Shown here piece by piece: positions 1-11,348 of a DNA stretch of 64,000 bases. Position 1 is the stretch's first letter; each line of letters opens with the position of its first letter. The translations under genes were made by a program, and so were the position numbers. Origin of the DNA: Mesotaenium endlicherianum (lineage: Eukaryota; Streptophyta; Zygnematophyceae; Zygnematales; Mesotaeniaceae); contig WELA01000694.1 of assembly GCA_009602735.1 (NCBI GenBank), forward strand, positions 394,986-458,985, in the 5' to 3' direction. A model generated the notes under the pieces. That model was not told the origin of the DNA and ran no database searches. It was given only the letters and a program-made list of their open reading frames with translations.

Positions 1-135
1 CTCCCCCCTCAACTTTGAGCCTTGGGCCCCCACTCCCCCCCCACTATGATCAAAGCAGCAGCTGAGGCCCTTGTTATGTTTCTGACTTGGTGGTGATGGT
101 GAGGGTGACGCACGCACGCAAACGCGCACGCGCAG

Positions 136-1623
136 GTGCGGTGGTGGCGCAGCCAGGGGGTGCGCTTCTTGCTGCGCTGGCCCTCGCGCTACATGTGCCA
201 CATCACCAACCGCGTGCGCCACGAGGCGTACGGGCTGCAGGCGGCCCTCCAGGTGGCGTCGGCGGAGTGGGCGCAGCACCTGATTGTGGAGCGCGAGCGC
301 GCGGAGCTCCCGCAGGAGGGCGAGGTGCTGGCGGGCGTGGACCTGGGCGGCGGCCACTCGCTGCAGGACACGGCGTGGCGGGGCCAGGAGCCGTACATCA
401 TGCGGCCCATCGTGAGCCTGCACGTGCGGCAGGGCGACAAGGCGCGCGAGATGCGCCTCTTCTCGCTTGCCGCGCACATGTGGCTCGCCGAGCGCCTGCG
501 CATGCACGCGCCCGACGTCCGCCACGTGTGGCTCAGCACCGAGATGCAGGTGGGTGCGCGTGCACGCGCGGGCGAGCGGCTACGTGCGCGCATGCATACC
601 CACCAGGGCGACGTGTTGGGGGGCTGCTGTTCTTGTCGTGTTGGGTTGGGGCGGGGGCGGCCCTGGGCGGAGTGCCCAGTGCCACTAGACTGAGCCGTAA
701 TGTCTCCCTCCCTCTTGTCCCTTCCTTTTCCCCTCCCTTCAGCGCTGCCTCCCCTCCACCCCTTCTTTCCCTCAACTCTAGGAATTGGAATAAAGGTCAG
801 GCCAAAAAAAAACTCGCAGACTGGAGGCGTGCCTTTGCTTGCCTCGCCTCCTGGAGGTGACACGGGTCTGTGTGCGTCGAATGACGCAAACATATGAGCA
901 CTGGGGTCGTATTGTAGTCTGGAGGCAGGGTGGGCATGGGGGGCCTTGCTCAGCAGGCTCCTCAGTGGCGCCCCTCTTGCCCCAGATAATTGTTGTTGGA
1001 GTCTGGCACGGTAGGACTTATGAGGCGTCTGCAAGCAACAAGGTGGCATTGGCTGGAGACGCCCTTGCATCCTCCCCCTCCTCCCCGCCTCCTCCTCCAC
1101 CCGCGATTCACTCCCGTGCCACCTGGCGGCTGTGGCGCAGCGCGCTCACTTCCGCCCTTGCGGTCTGTAGAGCCGCCAACGGGGTGGGCGGGGGAGCTAA
1201 GAGCGTCGGTGGGGGAGGACGCTCGGCCATCTCCGTGCTGCCTGTCAGCTGTGGCGCCTGCTTGCCTGCTCATCTTGTCCTTGCTGCCTGGCCTCGGGCG
1301 GGTTGGGGGTGGTGGGTGGCGGGTGGCGGGTGGGAGGGGGAGTGCAGAGCGTGGTGGAGAGGACGGCCGACTACCGCGACTGGACGTTCTGGTACACGCG
1401 CGTGAAGCGGCAGGAGGGCAACACCTCGCTCGCGGCCTATGAGAACGAGGTGGGCCTCGCGGAGCTGACGGGCAAGAGCCTGGCCAACCTGGTGGTGTCT
1501 GCAGAGTGCGACTTCTTCGTGGGCACGCTGGGCTCCAACTGGAACCGCCTCATCAACGAGCTGCGCCTCACCAACGGCCGCCTGCACTCCGGCTACATTA
1601 GCTCCAACTACGGGGACTGGTGA
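136..1623 (+). CDS. GT23-like fucosyltransferase family protein, 3' exons (partial)
   Basis: Two exons are visible: 136-549 and 1348-1623 (TGA at 1621-1623). They are joined in phase 0 across a 798-bp intron (donor gtgggt at 550, acceptor tgcag ending at 1347). Position 136 follows a cag acceptor, so more exons lie upstream of the window and 1-135 is intron. The joined 229-residue C-terminal part contains VSLHVRQGDKAREM, the basic HxR nucleotide-sugar-binding signature of GT23/FUT8-like enzymes. It also has VWLSTEMQ directly at the exon junction, followed by SVVERT, and ECDFFVGTLGSNWNRLI near the end, matching the donor-site region of the family. I recall the same residue pattern in moss and other streptophyte GT23-domain proteins. 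Such enzymes act in the Golgi, transferring fucose from GDP-fucose; acceptor and linkage cannot be read here. GC content and GC3 are very high. The N-terminal membrane anchor is outside the window. Confidence 0.82.
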
Positions 1624-3169
1624 CACCTGCCCCTGCCCGCTGCCCGCTGCCGGCTGCCGTGGCGGCACCTGACCTGCCGTGGCTGGCTGGCCCGGTTTCT
1701 CTCTCTTAAATTATCTGATTCGGTGTATATTTGTCTTCATTCCCTATCTTTTCCCTTTTGTCCTCGGTGTCATCGAATTGTCAGCACAGGCAGACTTTCA
1801 TGAGTCATTGAGGATTTTTTTTCTTCCCAGAGTGATATGCAGTTTGGCCCTTGGAGGCGGCTTCCTTGGAAATGGTCGCATGTGTAGAGCTCAAGAGAAA
1901 GCGTTTGCCACTTCTCTCGGTCTAGAGAGGCGCAAAAGCTGCAACCTGCAGACCTTCTGCATGTACCATACGTACACAGGGGGGTGTGCATCTATTCCCG
2001 ACGGAATGTTCTGCCTTGTGGATACTGCACACCGATTCTGGAAGCTTCTTATGCAGCGTAGGTTGGAGCCTTCGCAAGATACAAACAATTGTCAAAAGCA
2101 TTATCTGTGATAGAAGCACCGTGGTTTCCTCTCTAAGACCTACTTACTTTGTAGAGCAGCTGATGATGAGCTTATGCCACCTAACCCACAACGGGCCGTC
2201 TGTTGCAACAACCTTCAGTTGTGGGCGCTGGTTCATCAATGTCGTATGGTTTGACCTTCTTTCAACATTTACTTCAGATGGCCGCTTGTTCTGTCCTTGA
2301 AGTATAGCAGGACATATGTTTGTGCTTGACAACGAAGTACAAAGTCTTTCTTGAAATCTTATCATTTCTGATTTGACATGCCATGCTAACCGTATTCAAG
2401 TGATGAAGCTCATTGCGAATTCTAAAATTATATGACAATCTAGCCTACCCTCGAGGTGTCCTTGATATTGATAGCAGTCCATGATCAACATACGCGAAGG
2501 AATACCGACATCTCCTAATAATTACACAAAAACATCTCTCAAGGCACTCATGTCTGTACACTAACCACCTAAGACCAAACAAATAAAACTTGGCTACGTC
2601 TTATCGACGTCATTTGATTGTGTATGCTCCACACTGGGGGTACAAACCGACAGTGCTCCTCCCAAATCGTCAACTTGACGACGTTTAGTTCGCCAAACAG
2701 GTGGCTCTAGCAGTGACTATTGACTAATAAATCAAGTCAGAGCACAATCTGCCACTCTGCAAGGGGACTCCTGAGACGGAGCGAGAAGCATGTCATCAGG
2801 AAGCGCTCAAGTGTGGCCAATTTGAGACAATTTTTCACGTTGGCTGACACGAGCTTGTCTCAAATGCCGGGATTTGAGTGATACACGGGGATAAATTGCC
2901 GCATTAATTTTCGGGCCACCCGCTGACACGGAACACTTTAAAGTTAACATTGCAAGCGGTGGTGCTGCGGCACCAAACGAGCCTGCTACACCCTTGTTTT
3001 CGATCCTCGCGAAGATAGCCACAAGGCACACACGTGTGTGGATGACCCTCAATTACAACGGCCTCCTTTCCGTCTCACAGGCTCACCAAGGCCTTATGCT
3101 TCGTCCTCCTCAGGCGAACGAGTTGAGAATTGCCAGGCCCCTCATTGGGACCATCTTGAGGCCCGCCCA
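1624..3169. other. Convergent intergenic region
   Basis: This lies between the 3' ends of the glycosyltransferase gene (+) and the BLOC1S1 gene (-), so it should hold both 3' UTRs. I see no convincing coding sequence. Composition drops from GC-rich to near-balanced after about 1700. No clear polyadenylation signal was identified. Confidence 0.5.
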
Positions 3170-5355
3170 TCAGCGCCCTGCAGAGGCACCAGCAGATGCC
3201 GGCGCGGATGCCGAAAGGATGGCGACGGCCCCCGCCACCGTCTGAAGGTCGTGGTTGATGATCTCCACCCAGTTCTCAAAGTCCCCGAGCTCCTGCAATA
3301 TCCGGACCAGCGGGAGCCTCCGGACTAGCCAAGCCAAATTTGTTGTGTGGATGAGAGGATTGTGCGGAACAACCAACGAGACGAAGGGGTGCACAACGCT
3401 TGGGGGCGAAAGAGGAATGCCTCGCACTAGCTGGGGACAACCCATTCAGAAGGAGACAAGTAACTCTAGGAGGCACTTTTATTCACGTCATCTGTTTGAA
3501 CTAGAGCTTCTCTTGCGATTGCCCGGAGGTGAGAAGCCATCCACCGACCGACAGTCAACAAGCCACAGGGAGAGAGAATTGATATGCACACGGGTTGGCG
3601 GTGAAGCGGCCATGCTGAGGTCATGCCCTCCTTTTCGAAGTCGGTGCGAGTCACGCAGCTAGTACTTGCAAGCTTACACAAAAGAGCCACTGCATGCACA
3701 CAGGCGAAGCCCTGCGCATCCCTCCAGACGCTTAGAGAGCTCCATTCATTGTCTGACCTCGAAAAACCCCAACCACCTTTTCCCCTCCGCATGCAAAGCC
3801 CCGGCAGGAACTTTCCAGACACAGTCGCAGACAGCCTTAGCCCAGCAGCAGCAGCAGAAGCAGCAGCATCATCAGTAGCAGCAGGAGCAGCAGCAGCAGC
3901 AGCAGCTGCCACGCCAGAGCAAGGCTTTCTATCTGACGTTGAAGAAAGAGCGCTTGCCGCTGACCCCTGGCCCCCGCTGCATTCCGGCTGGCCCTTGACT
4001 CAATGGTGTTCCTCTCAACCCTCCAATCTCCGGCGGAAACTCTTGCCCTAGCCTCCTTCCAACTTGAAGTCATCGCCCACCCCCGCTGTTTCCCATTCAA
4101 GCCTGCCCAGGAAACTGCTCCGGCATCACACGGCACACACAGGCCCGGGCCAATACATACGTGCCCCGCCTCTGCCCCCACCTCCTCTTGTTCCCCCGCC
4201 CCTTGCCCCTACGGTCCTCCCCACGCCCCCCACCCCGCCTGCCCTCACCCTTTGCATGCGCTGTCCCCATCCCTCCCGCCCCGCCTCCATCCCCCACCCT
4301 GCACAGGCTGTCCCCACTGCCCCCGCCGCCTCGCCTCAACCCAAACACCAACCCTAACCCCAACCCTAACCGTAACCCCTAATCCCAAAACCTGCACCCC
4401 GGTGGCTTCGCGGGCCGGGCCGCCCACCTTGAGGGCGTCGTCGAAGTCGTGGAGTACGGCGAGCCACTGCGCGTGCTGCTGCCGGTAGCGCTGCACCGTG
4501 GCGCCCAACGAGCGCACCTCCACCTCGATCAGCTTCTCCGCGCCAAACACGCTCTGCACGCTCGCGTTCACACTGTCCACCAGAGAGTCCGCCAGCCCCT
4601 CCACGGCCGCCAGCGCGTCCCTTCTCGCCAGCTCTGCACATGCCAGGCCCAGCCCAGCAGCGGCAGGCAGGGGGGGCAGCGCGTTAATGGGCGTGCTGCG
4701 CGCGCTCGGTTAGCTGTGGCATGTGTTGCGCTGGGGAGGGTTGCGTGCCGGGCGGAAAGGAGAGGGAAGAGGAGGGAGAGGTAGGGGAAGGGAGGGGTGG
4801 ACGAGGGGAGGGAAGAGGAGCTGGGCTGCACGTGCACAGCACATGCCATGTCATCACACGGGAAAATAACCCATGTCACTCGAGCTATCCTACGGGCTTG
4901 CATTTGGCTAGGTCCATGTGTTGAAGGACTAGCAGTCTAAAGGCTTCTGCCTGCAAGGGTCGGATGAGGACTGGGGTAGAAGTCTGGCACGCAGCAGCCC
5001 CATCAACCACTCCTGCAGGGGGCAGAGACCCACGTGTATGCATACAGGGACACCGGCAGGAAAAGGCTACTGGCAGCATGATCTTGACTGAATGTTTGCT
5101 TGCACGCGACACAAGCCAATGGAGATCTACAGAGTTTGCACAGATGGACCACTTTCCTCCAAGACTTTGCTGAGGCCAAGCATGAATGTGGCCGATAATC
5201 AGATATGTAACAGTCGTGTCATTGCCACAGCCATAGCTGCAAACGTATCCAGCAAGCCTATTGACAGGGAAAAGGCTCAGGAGAAGGGACATACCAGCGC
5301 TAATCTTCAAGGCTGCTTCCTTCTTCACATGCGCCTCTTGCATGGACGAGAACAT
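3170..5355 (-). CDS. BLOC1S1: BLOC-1 subunit 1 (BLOS1/GCN5L1) homologue, complete three-exon gene
   Basis: Minus-strand exons are 5355-5295 (ATG at 5353-5355), 4633-4428 and 3292-3170 (TGA). They encode 20 codons plus one base, two bases plus 68 codons, and 40 codons plus stop: 129 residues, against 125 in human. Intron 1 (5294-4634) starts gtatgt and ends gtgcag; intron 2 (4427-3293) starts gtgggc and ends ttgcag; the phases match exactly. The first 40 residues (MFSSMQEAHVKKEAALK...) align without gaps to my recollection of human GCN5L1. The second exon has the VDSVNASVQ and QQHAQWLAVLHDFDDALK segments. The third begins ELGDFENW, matching the family's EIGD(V/F)ENW. The family forms a coiled-coil subunit of BLOC-1 and BORC, with roles in endosome/lysosome trafficking, and plant BLOS1 acts in endosomal sorting. 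The alanine-rich C-terminal tail (about residues 115-129) is lineage-specific. Confidence 0.88.
3838..3911. repeat. Imperfect (CAG)n tract in BLOC1S1 intron 2
   Basis: An interrupted CAG/CAT trinucleotide run lies wholly inside intron 2, so it would be CTG in the BLOC1S1 pre-mRNA. It creates spurious poly-Ala, poly-Gln or poly-Leu reading frames that I do not annotate as genes. Confidence 0.85.
4336..4386. repeat. Telomere-like CCCTAA-type tract near the 5' end of BLOC1S1 intron 2
   Basis: Degenerate CCCTAA/CCCCAA/CCGTAA units run here. On the transcribed (minus) strand these are at least five G-runs of three or four, starting about 40 nt after the intron 2 donor at 4427. It is adjacent to a C-rich low-complexity block at 4160-4335. 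The array is too short and degenerate to be a real telomere. Confidence 0.7.
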
Positions 5356-6999
5356 CCTTGGCACACACCAGGGCTCACTCACCTTGCACCTGGAAATCTA
5401 CGAGCTCCAGCATCCTGCCACGGAAGGTTAAGGTGCTGTTTTGTTTTGGTTTGCGACAGATATGGAGATCCCGCCCAATCGCGCCAGAAGAAAACTTACT
5501 TTTAAAAGATGTTCTGAACTTTAAACTTAGATGACAGCAGGTCAGGCTGAGACCTCCAGTGTCGACACGACACACAAAACTGGTACCTGTACCCCGGCGA
5601 TTTGGACACTCCCTTGTAGCCGTAAACAAGACGGACAGCCTTCCTCGCTCATAGCACACCCAGGCCCTCCGTCCGCACGGTCAACCTCGCTGCACGGCCC
5701 CTAGTCCACGCTGGTCCACAAAGCAGGTTTGACCGTGACAGATCGAGCCGGGTCATTCGTACCAAATACGGAAGATTCTCTCTCAAATGGATCGCAGGTG
5801 CTTCCAAATTGGCCAATTTTTGGGCGACTTTTTCAAAGAAATCATTTGTTAAGTGCCTTTGGCCAGAACCAACTACATCCTCGCGATCGTGCTCATCCGA
5901 TCGATATCTTCGCTGGTGCATCGAGCGTGTGCATCTTTTGGTCCGGGAGGCTTTCAGACAAGTGACAGACACGTGCATGCGAGCGACAATTCACCATGCA
6001 TGCGTAAAAGGAGTACTTGGGTGCCTGCCAACCCGAATAAAGTCGAGCATATGTGCATACTTGTGCGTACCTTCGTGCGGGCCAGCGTGAGGGCGAGCAT
6101 GCATGTGTGTGAACGTTTGTATGTACACGCGTGTGAAAAGGCTTGCGATGGATGAGAGCATTAAAAACTGTTATCCATTGTTTATGACGTAATATTTGCA
6201 CAATCATACATGTCGCAACTGCTACCCGTTTGACGGTACCGCACGCACAGCGCAAGCCACGGTCGCCCAGGTACGGGAAGTCAGCGTTGACTCACCGACC
6301 AGAGGACCAAGTTATCTCAGTCAGCGGTCATGTCAAAGTCGTTATCACTGTCAAAGTGGTCACGACACGTCAAACCCACACCTAGGGATGGATGGGGATT
6401 TGGACAAAGTAGTCAGCCGAAAGGCTAGGGGTATGGAACCAGCAAGTGCCCAGAAAGGTGTTGATCAATTGGCTATTTAAGCCAAGTACAGCAGGGATAT
6501 TGCAGAGGCGTTGTGTGCCACCTCAGCCAAGACCCTCAGGTAACTAGTCACGGCTTGAGCGTTCATCCTAAACGCTGCCAGCCAGCCACATAGGTATGAT
6601 TGTCAGCTGAAGGGCTAAGCAGTCACGCGCGACAATCCCAAGGTATGCATGCATGCGGAATGACTACTCCTAAGCTGTGTGAGGGCTGCTAGGTAAGGAC
6701 GGCATGCAAGCTAAGCACTGTGACTAAGCACTGGCATTCTTGAGAGAGGATCATGTGTGGATCCTGTGAAAGGCACGAGTCCTGCCTGAAGCTGCCTCAT
6801 TCTTGCTCGCGTTGTTGTCAAAGGAAGTTGAAGGAGCGAAAGGAGCACGAAGAAGAAGGAGTTTCCAAGGCCAAAGAAGGGCCGAGACGCCATGCTTCTG
6901 CTGACGCTGGAAGTTTTCTTCCTAAGTGTATCATAGAAAGGTTAGACCTCACGAGTTCCCAAGAGAGGATCTCGCTGGTAGAAAGTAGAGAGGTGCAAA
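5356..6999. other. 5' flank of BLOC1S1 and intergenic sequence
   Basis: The promoter and 5' UTR of the BLOC1S1 gene should lie in the first few hundred bases. I recognise no TATA box, RNA gene or coding homology. Small ORFs here have no recognisable domains. Confidence 0.4.
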
Positions 7000-7555
7000 A
7001 TAGACTCTGTTAGGAGATTAGCACAGATTTGGGTCACACACCACAAGCGTGCGAGGGACACTTTAAATGGTGAGTGCTGTGTCATTTTCCAAATTCTCAG
7101 AAGTCTCAATTGTCGAATTGCTGATAGCAAGAGTAGTCTTAACAAGTAAAGCTCTCAGTGAAGAACTGAGTGAGCCCAGCCGAGCAGTGAAGAGCTGTTA
7201 AGGCGCGGTGTTGAGTGAAGAGCTCAGACCAGGCCAGCATAGATGTGCAGTTTCAGAGTTTTGTACGCTGTGACTTGTGGAAGTTAAGCGAAAGCCTTGA
7301 AGGGCGATTTTCTCTGAATCTGGCATTGCCTGTTCAGCTGCTCAGACGTGATTTTTGCAAACCACAAAACTTGTTCATTCTGTAAACTTTCAACTTGGGC
7401 GAAAGCCTGTGTGGAAGTAAGACACTTCTGTCCTACTTCTGAGAACTTGTTGATTGGTTCAGGTGAACAAGAATTCCCAAGTCAGTTGGGGATTGAGGCC
7501 TGTGAAGGCTGCCGGTGTTCAACCTGGAAGGGGACCCGGAGAAATTCAACTGTAT

Positions 7556-10011
7556 ATGCGGTTGAGGAGTGGAAGACTCTACCACTCTGTGAAGCCAGCA
7601 GAAGGTTCTGATTCTAGCCAGAGTCCACGAGGAAGTGAGACGTCTGAGCATACTGACAAACGGTGGAGTGAGCAACCGTCGAGAGACGAGTCTTGTCATA
7701 TCTCCGCAAGCGGTGAGAACCCGGATAACACACGAGCCTTTGCACCTGATTTGGGCAAAGAGCAAGACACGTCTGGGGAAGAGTCAGTTAGTCCTGGTCA
7801 CCATTCAAAATAGCCGGTGCTGATCATGATGAAAATCCTAAGTTCAAGCTGTCTGCAAAGTGTTTTAGCGGACGAACCAGCGGAAACGGCCTCACTTTCG
7901 AAGAGTTTGATGAGATCTATTGGGCAGAATTCTTTGAGAAGATTTGGAAGGATTCTTCTTATACGCAATCTGTCGCATTTATAGGCTTGGTTTAGTTTTT
8001 GGACGAGGATGCCCTGCTGCTATATCGCCAATCCTGGAAGGATGAGGATCTCACCCAGGAATGGGCATTTGCAGAATAGAAAACGGCAAGGGATTTGAAA
8101 ATCCAGAAAGAGGCTGCGAAAGCCCGAATGTCTGCTCTATCTTCAGGAAGAACAGTGACATCTGCACCTGTTGAGAGCATAGACTTAGCTGCACTGACAC
8201 AAGAATTAACAGAGGCCATGAGGCAACTCACTGAGGGTCAGCGAAGGGCTGCTACTCAGAGCGATGATGCTGGTTTTGTCGCAGAGTTGCGAAAAGTGTG
8301 TGCAGAATTGTCTGAAAAGATTGCTAATGCTCAGGAACGAGTAACACGCAGAGCTGCACCTCTCCATGGTCAGGAAGGCGATAGCGCCACGACAGAGGCA
8401 AGCCATGTGCAAGCCTTGGCTAGCTGTCGTAAGGATATGGAGGCTGAGAATGACCAGCTAGATCCCAAGCATTGTCTGCGCCGTTTCTTTAAGTTGCTTG
8501 AAGCACGATTCCCAGCGGATCGCAGTCTTGAGGTACACCGTTATGTGCATTTTGTCCGTCAGAAGAACGAGACATTCATGGAGGTTAAGTCCAGATTGGT
8601 AGACCTCGCCAAAAAGGAAAAAATATATGAGCCCAGAAAAGTGGCTGACAAGTTTCTGTTGTGCTTGGGCAAGGAAACGGATTGTGAAGTCAGGCCACAT
8701 CTGTCCGCAAAGCACGGAATTGACTGGGAGATCGACGAGGCGGCTGAAATAGCACGTAATGTCGAAGAAGGTAAAGTGTGGTACAAGGAGGCTTTTAGGA
8801 CGCTTATGGCTCCTAAAAGGAGGGAGGAATCCTCTCCACCTAATGCCAACAGCTCTAATTTTCAGTTTAAGAAAAAGAGCGGGTCTTTCAATAAGTTTGC
8901 AAAGCATGCCAACACTGCTGAAACAGCAGAGAGCTGTTGGAATTGCGGGAAATTAAGACATCGGAAGAGGGATTTTCCGTACCCAGATGCTAAGCAATTA
9001 TCTGCTAGCAAGGCACAGATATGTGCACATTGCAGCAAGAAGGGACACTCAGAAGATGAGTGCTGGTCTAAGAACCCAAATCTAAAGCCGCCATGGGCAA
9101 ATGCTGCCATGAAAGAGGCAGAAAAGGAAAAAAAGAAAGGAAAAAGTGGCTCTGGTAACCGCAAGAGTAACCGTAAGTATGAAGCTATCAGTGCAAAAAT
9201 CGCTGAGTTGAAAGCTAAGTTTGCGAAACTAAATGCGCCCAATGTCTACTATGATGCAGATATTGCAAAGAAGACCGTCCGCAAAGGCGAGAAGCGGATG
9301 CCTGAAAAGGCTGTGGATGCAACGGCTGCCGAGCAAGCAGATCACAACCGTCTGGTGCCAAGGAATGCTGGGAAGCTTCCTCAGACTTTTCGGAGCACTC
9401 TAGATGAAAATGAGATCTCGCAGCTACGACAAGCCAGGCCCGGGACGCGTAAGACATTTAGTTTTTCGCTGGAGAAGCTGAAGGCCCTGGTGAAACACCG
9501 GATCCAGCATGCTCCTTTGCTTTCTCTCGCTGATTTGCATATCACTTATCCATTCACGGTTGAAGAAGCCGGACATCAGCTGGATATAGCTGAGGAAGGT
9601 GCGAATAGCGCCTCATTGTCCACCAATTTTAGCACCGTGAGAGTGCAAAATAGGGATGGTGCATTAATCTTCAACAACTGGGCAACTCTTAACATTCTGT
9701 TGGATACAGACGCACAACCAGTCATTCTGGGAAAGCGAGCTGTGAAAGCTCTAGGTTTGACGGCAAGGGACCTGAAAGAGAGTCCTTTCCAGTTGAGAAC
9801 TGCCTCAGGACAAGTCTCAAAGTCTTGTGGGATTACCCGCAAGCCTGTGAAAATCACAGTAAATCCAGGGAAACCTGAAGAGGCGTCACTACTCATGGAG
9901 TGCACAGTGACGGAGGCAGAGAACTATGATGTTCTCTTGGGAACAGAAGCACTAATTCCCTTGGGTATGGTCATTGATCTGCGGAAGCAGAGAAAACTTA
10001 CCAGTCAATAG
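7556..10011 (+). pseudogene. Element G gag with zinc knuckles and aspartic protease region (fossil)
   Basis: The likely gag start encodes MRLRSGRLY, a basic N-terminus like many Ty3/gypsy gags. The long open stretch is 8095-10011. It contains a gag-type helical domain (around FFKLLEARFPADRSLEVHRY), two neighbouring zinc-knuckle regions (CWNCGK and the CCHC CAHCSKKGHSEDEC), a lysine-rich segment, and a retropepsin-like fold near its end (LNILLDTDAQPVILGKRAV, then YDVLLGTEALIPLG). It would package element RNA and process the polyprotein. It belongs to a broken element. Confidence 0.75.
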
Positions 10012-10037
10012 ATCGGCAGCCGGCAGGAGAAATTTCT

Positions 10038-11327
10038 ATGAAGATGGTTTGCATAGGAGAAGCAAACTACGGATTGCTAGACTGCTGCATTAACAACAGG
10101 TACCCAGAAGCCGCCGACAACATCATGAAGCAAGAAGAGGAAGGCTATACAAGCATCAACATGCCAACACCCTTGGTATGGCAACCCCAGATCATGAAGC
10201 AGTTGGAAACTGTGAGTAATAGGGACCGCGGCCCGCAAGAGTTGCTGCCAGTACCTTACCCAGTTACCTCCACTGCAAATCTGATGCCTGAAGTTGAGCC
10301 GCTGCCGCAAGGCATTGTCAGGATGGAAGATCCTTTCCGCAAAAGGGGAGGAGTGGTGTTGGAATTATTTGCCGAACTTGGGTCTGGGACCATAGCATTG
10401 ATCCAGCAAGAAATACAGGTGGCCAAAGTCCTGTATGTGGACAATGACGACCACGCTTTTCTAGCATTCCAAGAAGTCATGAGTTAGATGCGGAAAATGC
10501 ATCATTTTAAAGGATTGGCGCCCGCATATAGCAATGTCGAGCGCATTGCCGGAGGCAACATCATTGATGTGAAGCCTGAAGGCCTGTATGGCTACAGGAT
10601 TGACTGGGTCTTTGCTGGATTCCCTTGTCAACTCTTTTCTCAAGCTGGAAACCGGAGGTGATTCAGTGATCCACGAGCACAACACTGGGGATGGATGGTG
10701 AAAATCATCAGTATGCTGGGGGAACGACAGCACTACTACCCACCAGTGTTGGTGATTGAGAATGTGCATCCAGGACTGGATTATAAGCAGATGAAGCCGA
10801 GAGAACCATGGCTGATTTTCGACTCCACTTTGGGCCATCATGTGCTAATCAACGACGCCAAGCACAGAGGATTATCCCATAGGGCCATGATATTTTGGAC
10901 CAACGGCATGTCTATTGAGGTCCTGAGGGAAATGGAGGACATTACACGGCGATCACCAACGGCATTGACAGTGGAGAAGGCGCTGGCGGTGCATACCAGA
11001 CCAGTGGCCAGGAGGGATTCCTATCCACATTGTGTCATCAACAAACCAGGTCAGCCAAGGGTGGTACTGCCAACCTTCACAGCATATCCAAGATCCCGAG
11101 CCTTCATAGAAGGTGGACCAGGAATGGTCAAGGACATGCATGAAAGAGACGCCGTTTGGAGAGAGCCTACTGCGGTGGAGAAGGGCAAAGTCCTTGGAAT
11201 ACCTGACACCATAGCTCGGCATATAGCTGGTGCTATAGGGTCAGATGAAGCTGCAAATATTTTCGGCAACATGATTGGGCAGCACTTTATGACTTGGTTG
11301 GTGGAAACAATTATGACGTGGCGGTAG
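10038..11327 (+). pseudogene. Captured C5-cytosine DNA methyltransferase domain of element G (fossil)
   Basis: The canonical C5-MTase motifs appear in order. Motif I (S-adenosylmethionine binding) is GVVLELFAELGSGTIAL. An acidic VDNDD follows, as in motif II. Motif IV is FAGFPCQLFSQAGNRR, with the catalytic-loop PCQ. Motif VI is VLVIENV. A motif VIII-like segment is HRGLSHRAMIFWTN. There is a target-recognition-like stretch around 11040-11150. Motif X-like is FGNMIGQHFMTWLVETI at about 11263-11313. Motif order and the IENV core make this more than a chance match. The type (DRM/DNMT3-like, DNMT1-like or viral/bacterial) cannot be settled by eye. It sits between the protease and RT sections of one retroelement, in the same orientation. 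Cytosine methyltransferases in retrotransposons have been reported from dinoflagellates and charophyte algae. This copy is a fossil. Confidence 0.82.
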
Positions 11328-11348
11328 CTGACTTTCACTGACAAGCCT

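Noticed and set aside
189-1100. Long minus-strand ORF (303 codons) opposite the glycosyltransferase exon
   Set aside because: It is an antisense shadow of GC-rich codons; the plus strand has splice-consistent family motifs.
3623-4051. Plus-strand poly-Ala ORF through the CAG tract
   Set aside because: It lies in intron 2 of the BLOC1S1 gene and is produced by the repeat.
4336-4386. Possible chromosome end
   Set aside because: The CCCTAA-type tract is short, degenerate and internal to a gene.
4003-4488. Pro-rich ORFs in the C-rich block
   Set aside because: Low-complexity intron sequence in several frames with no domain.
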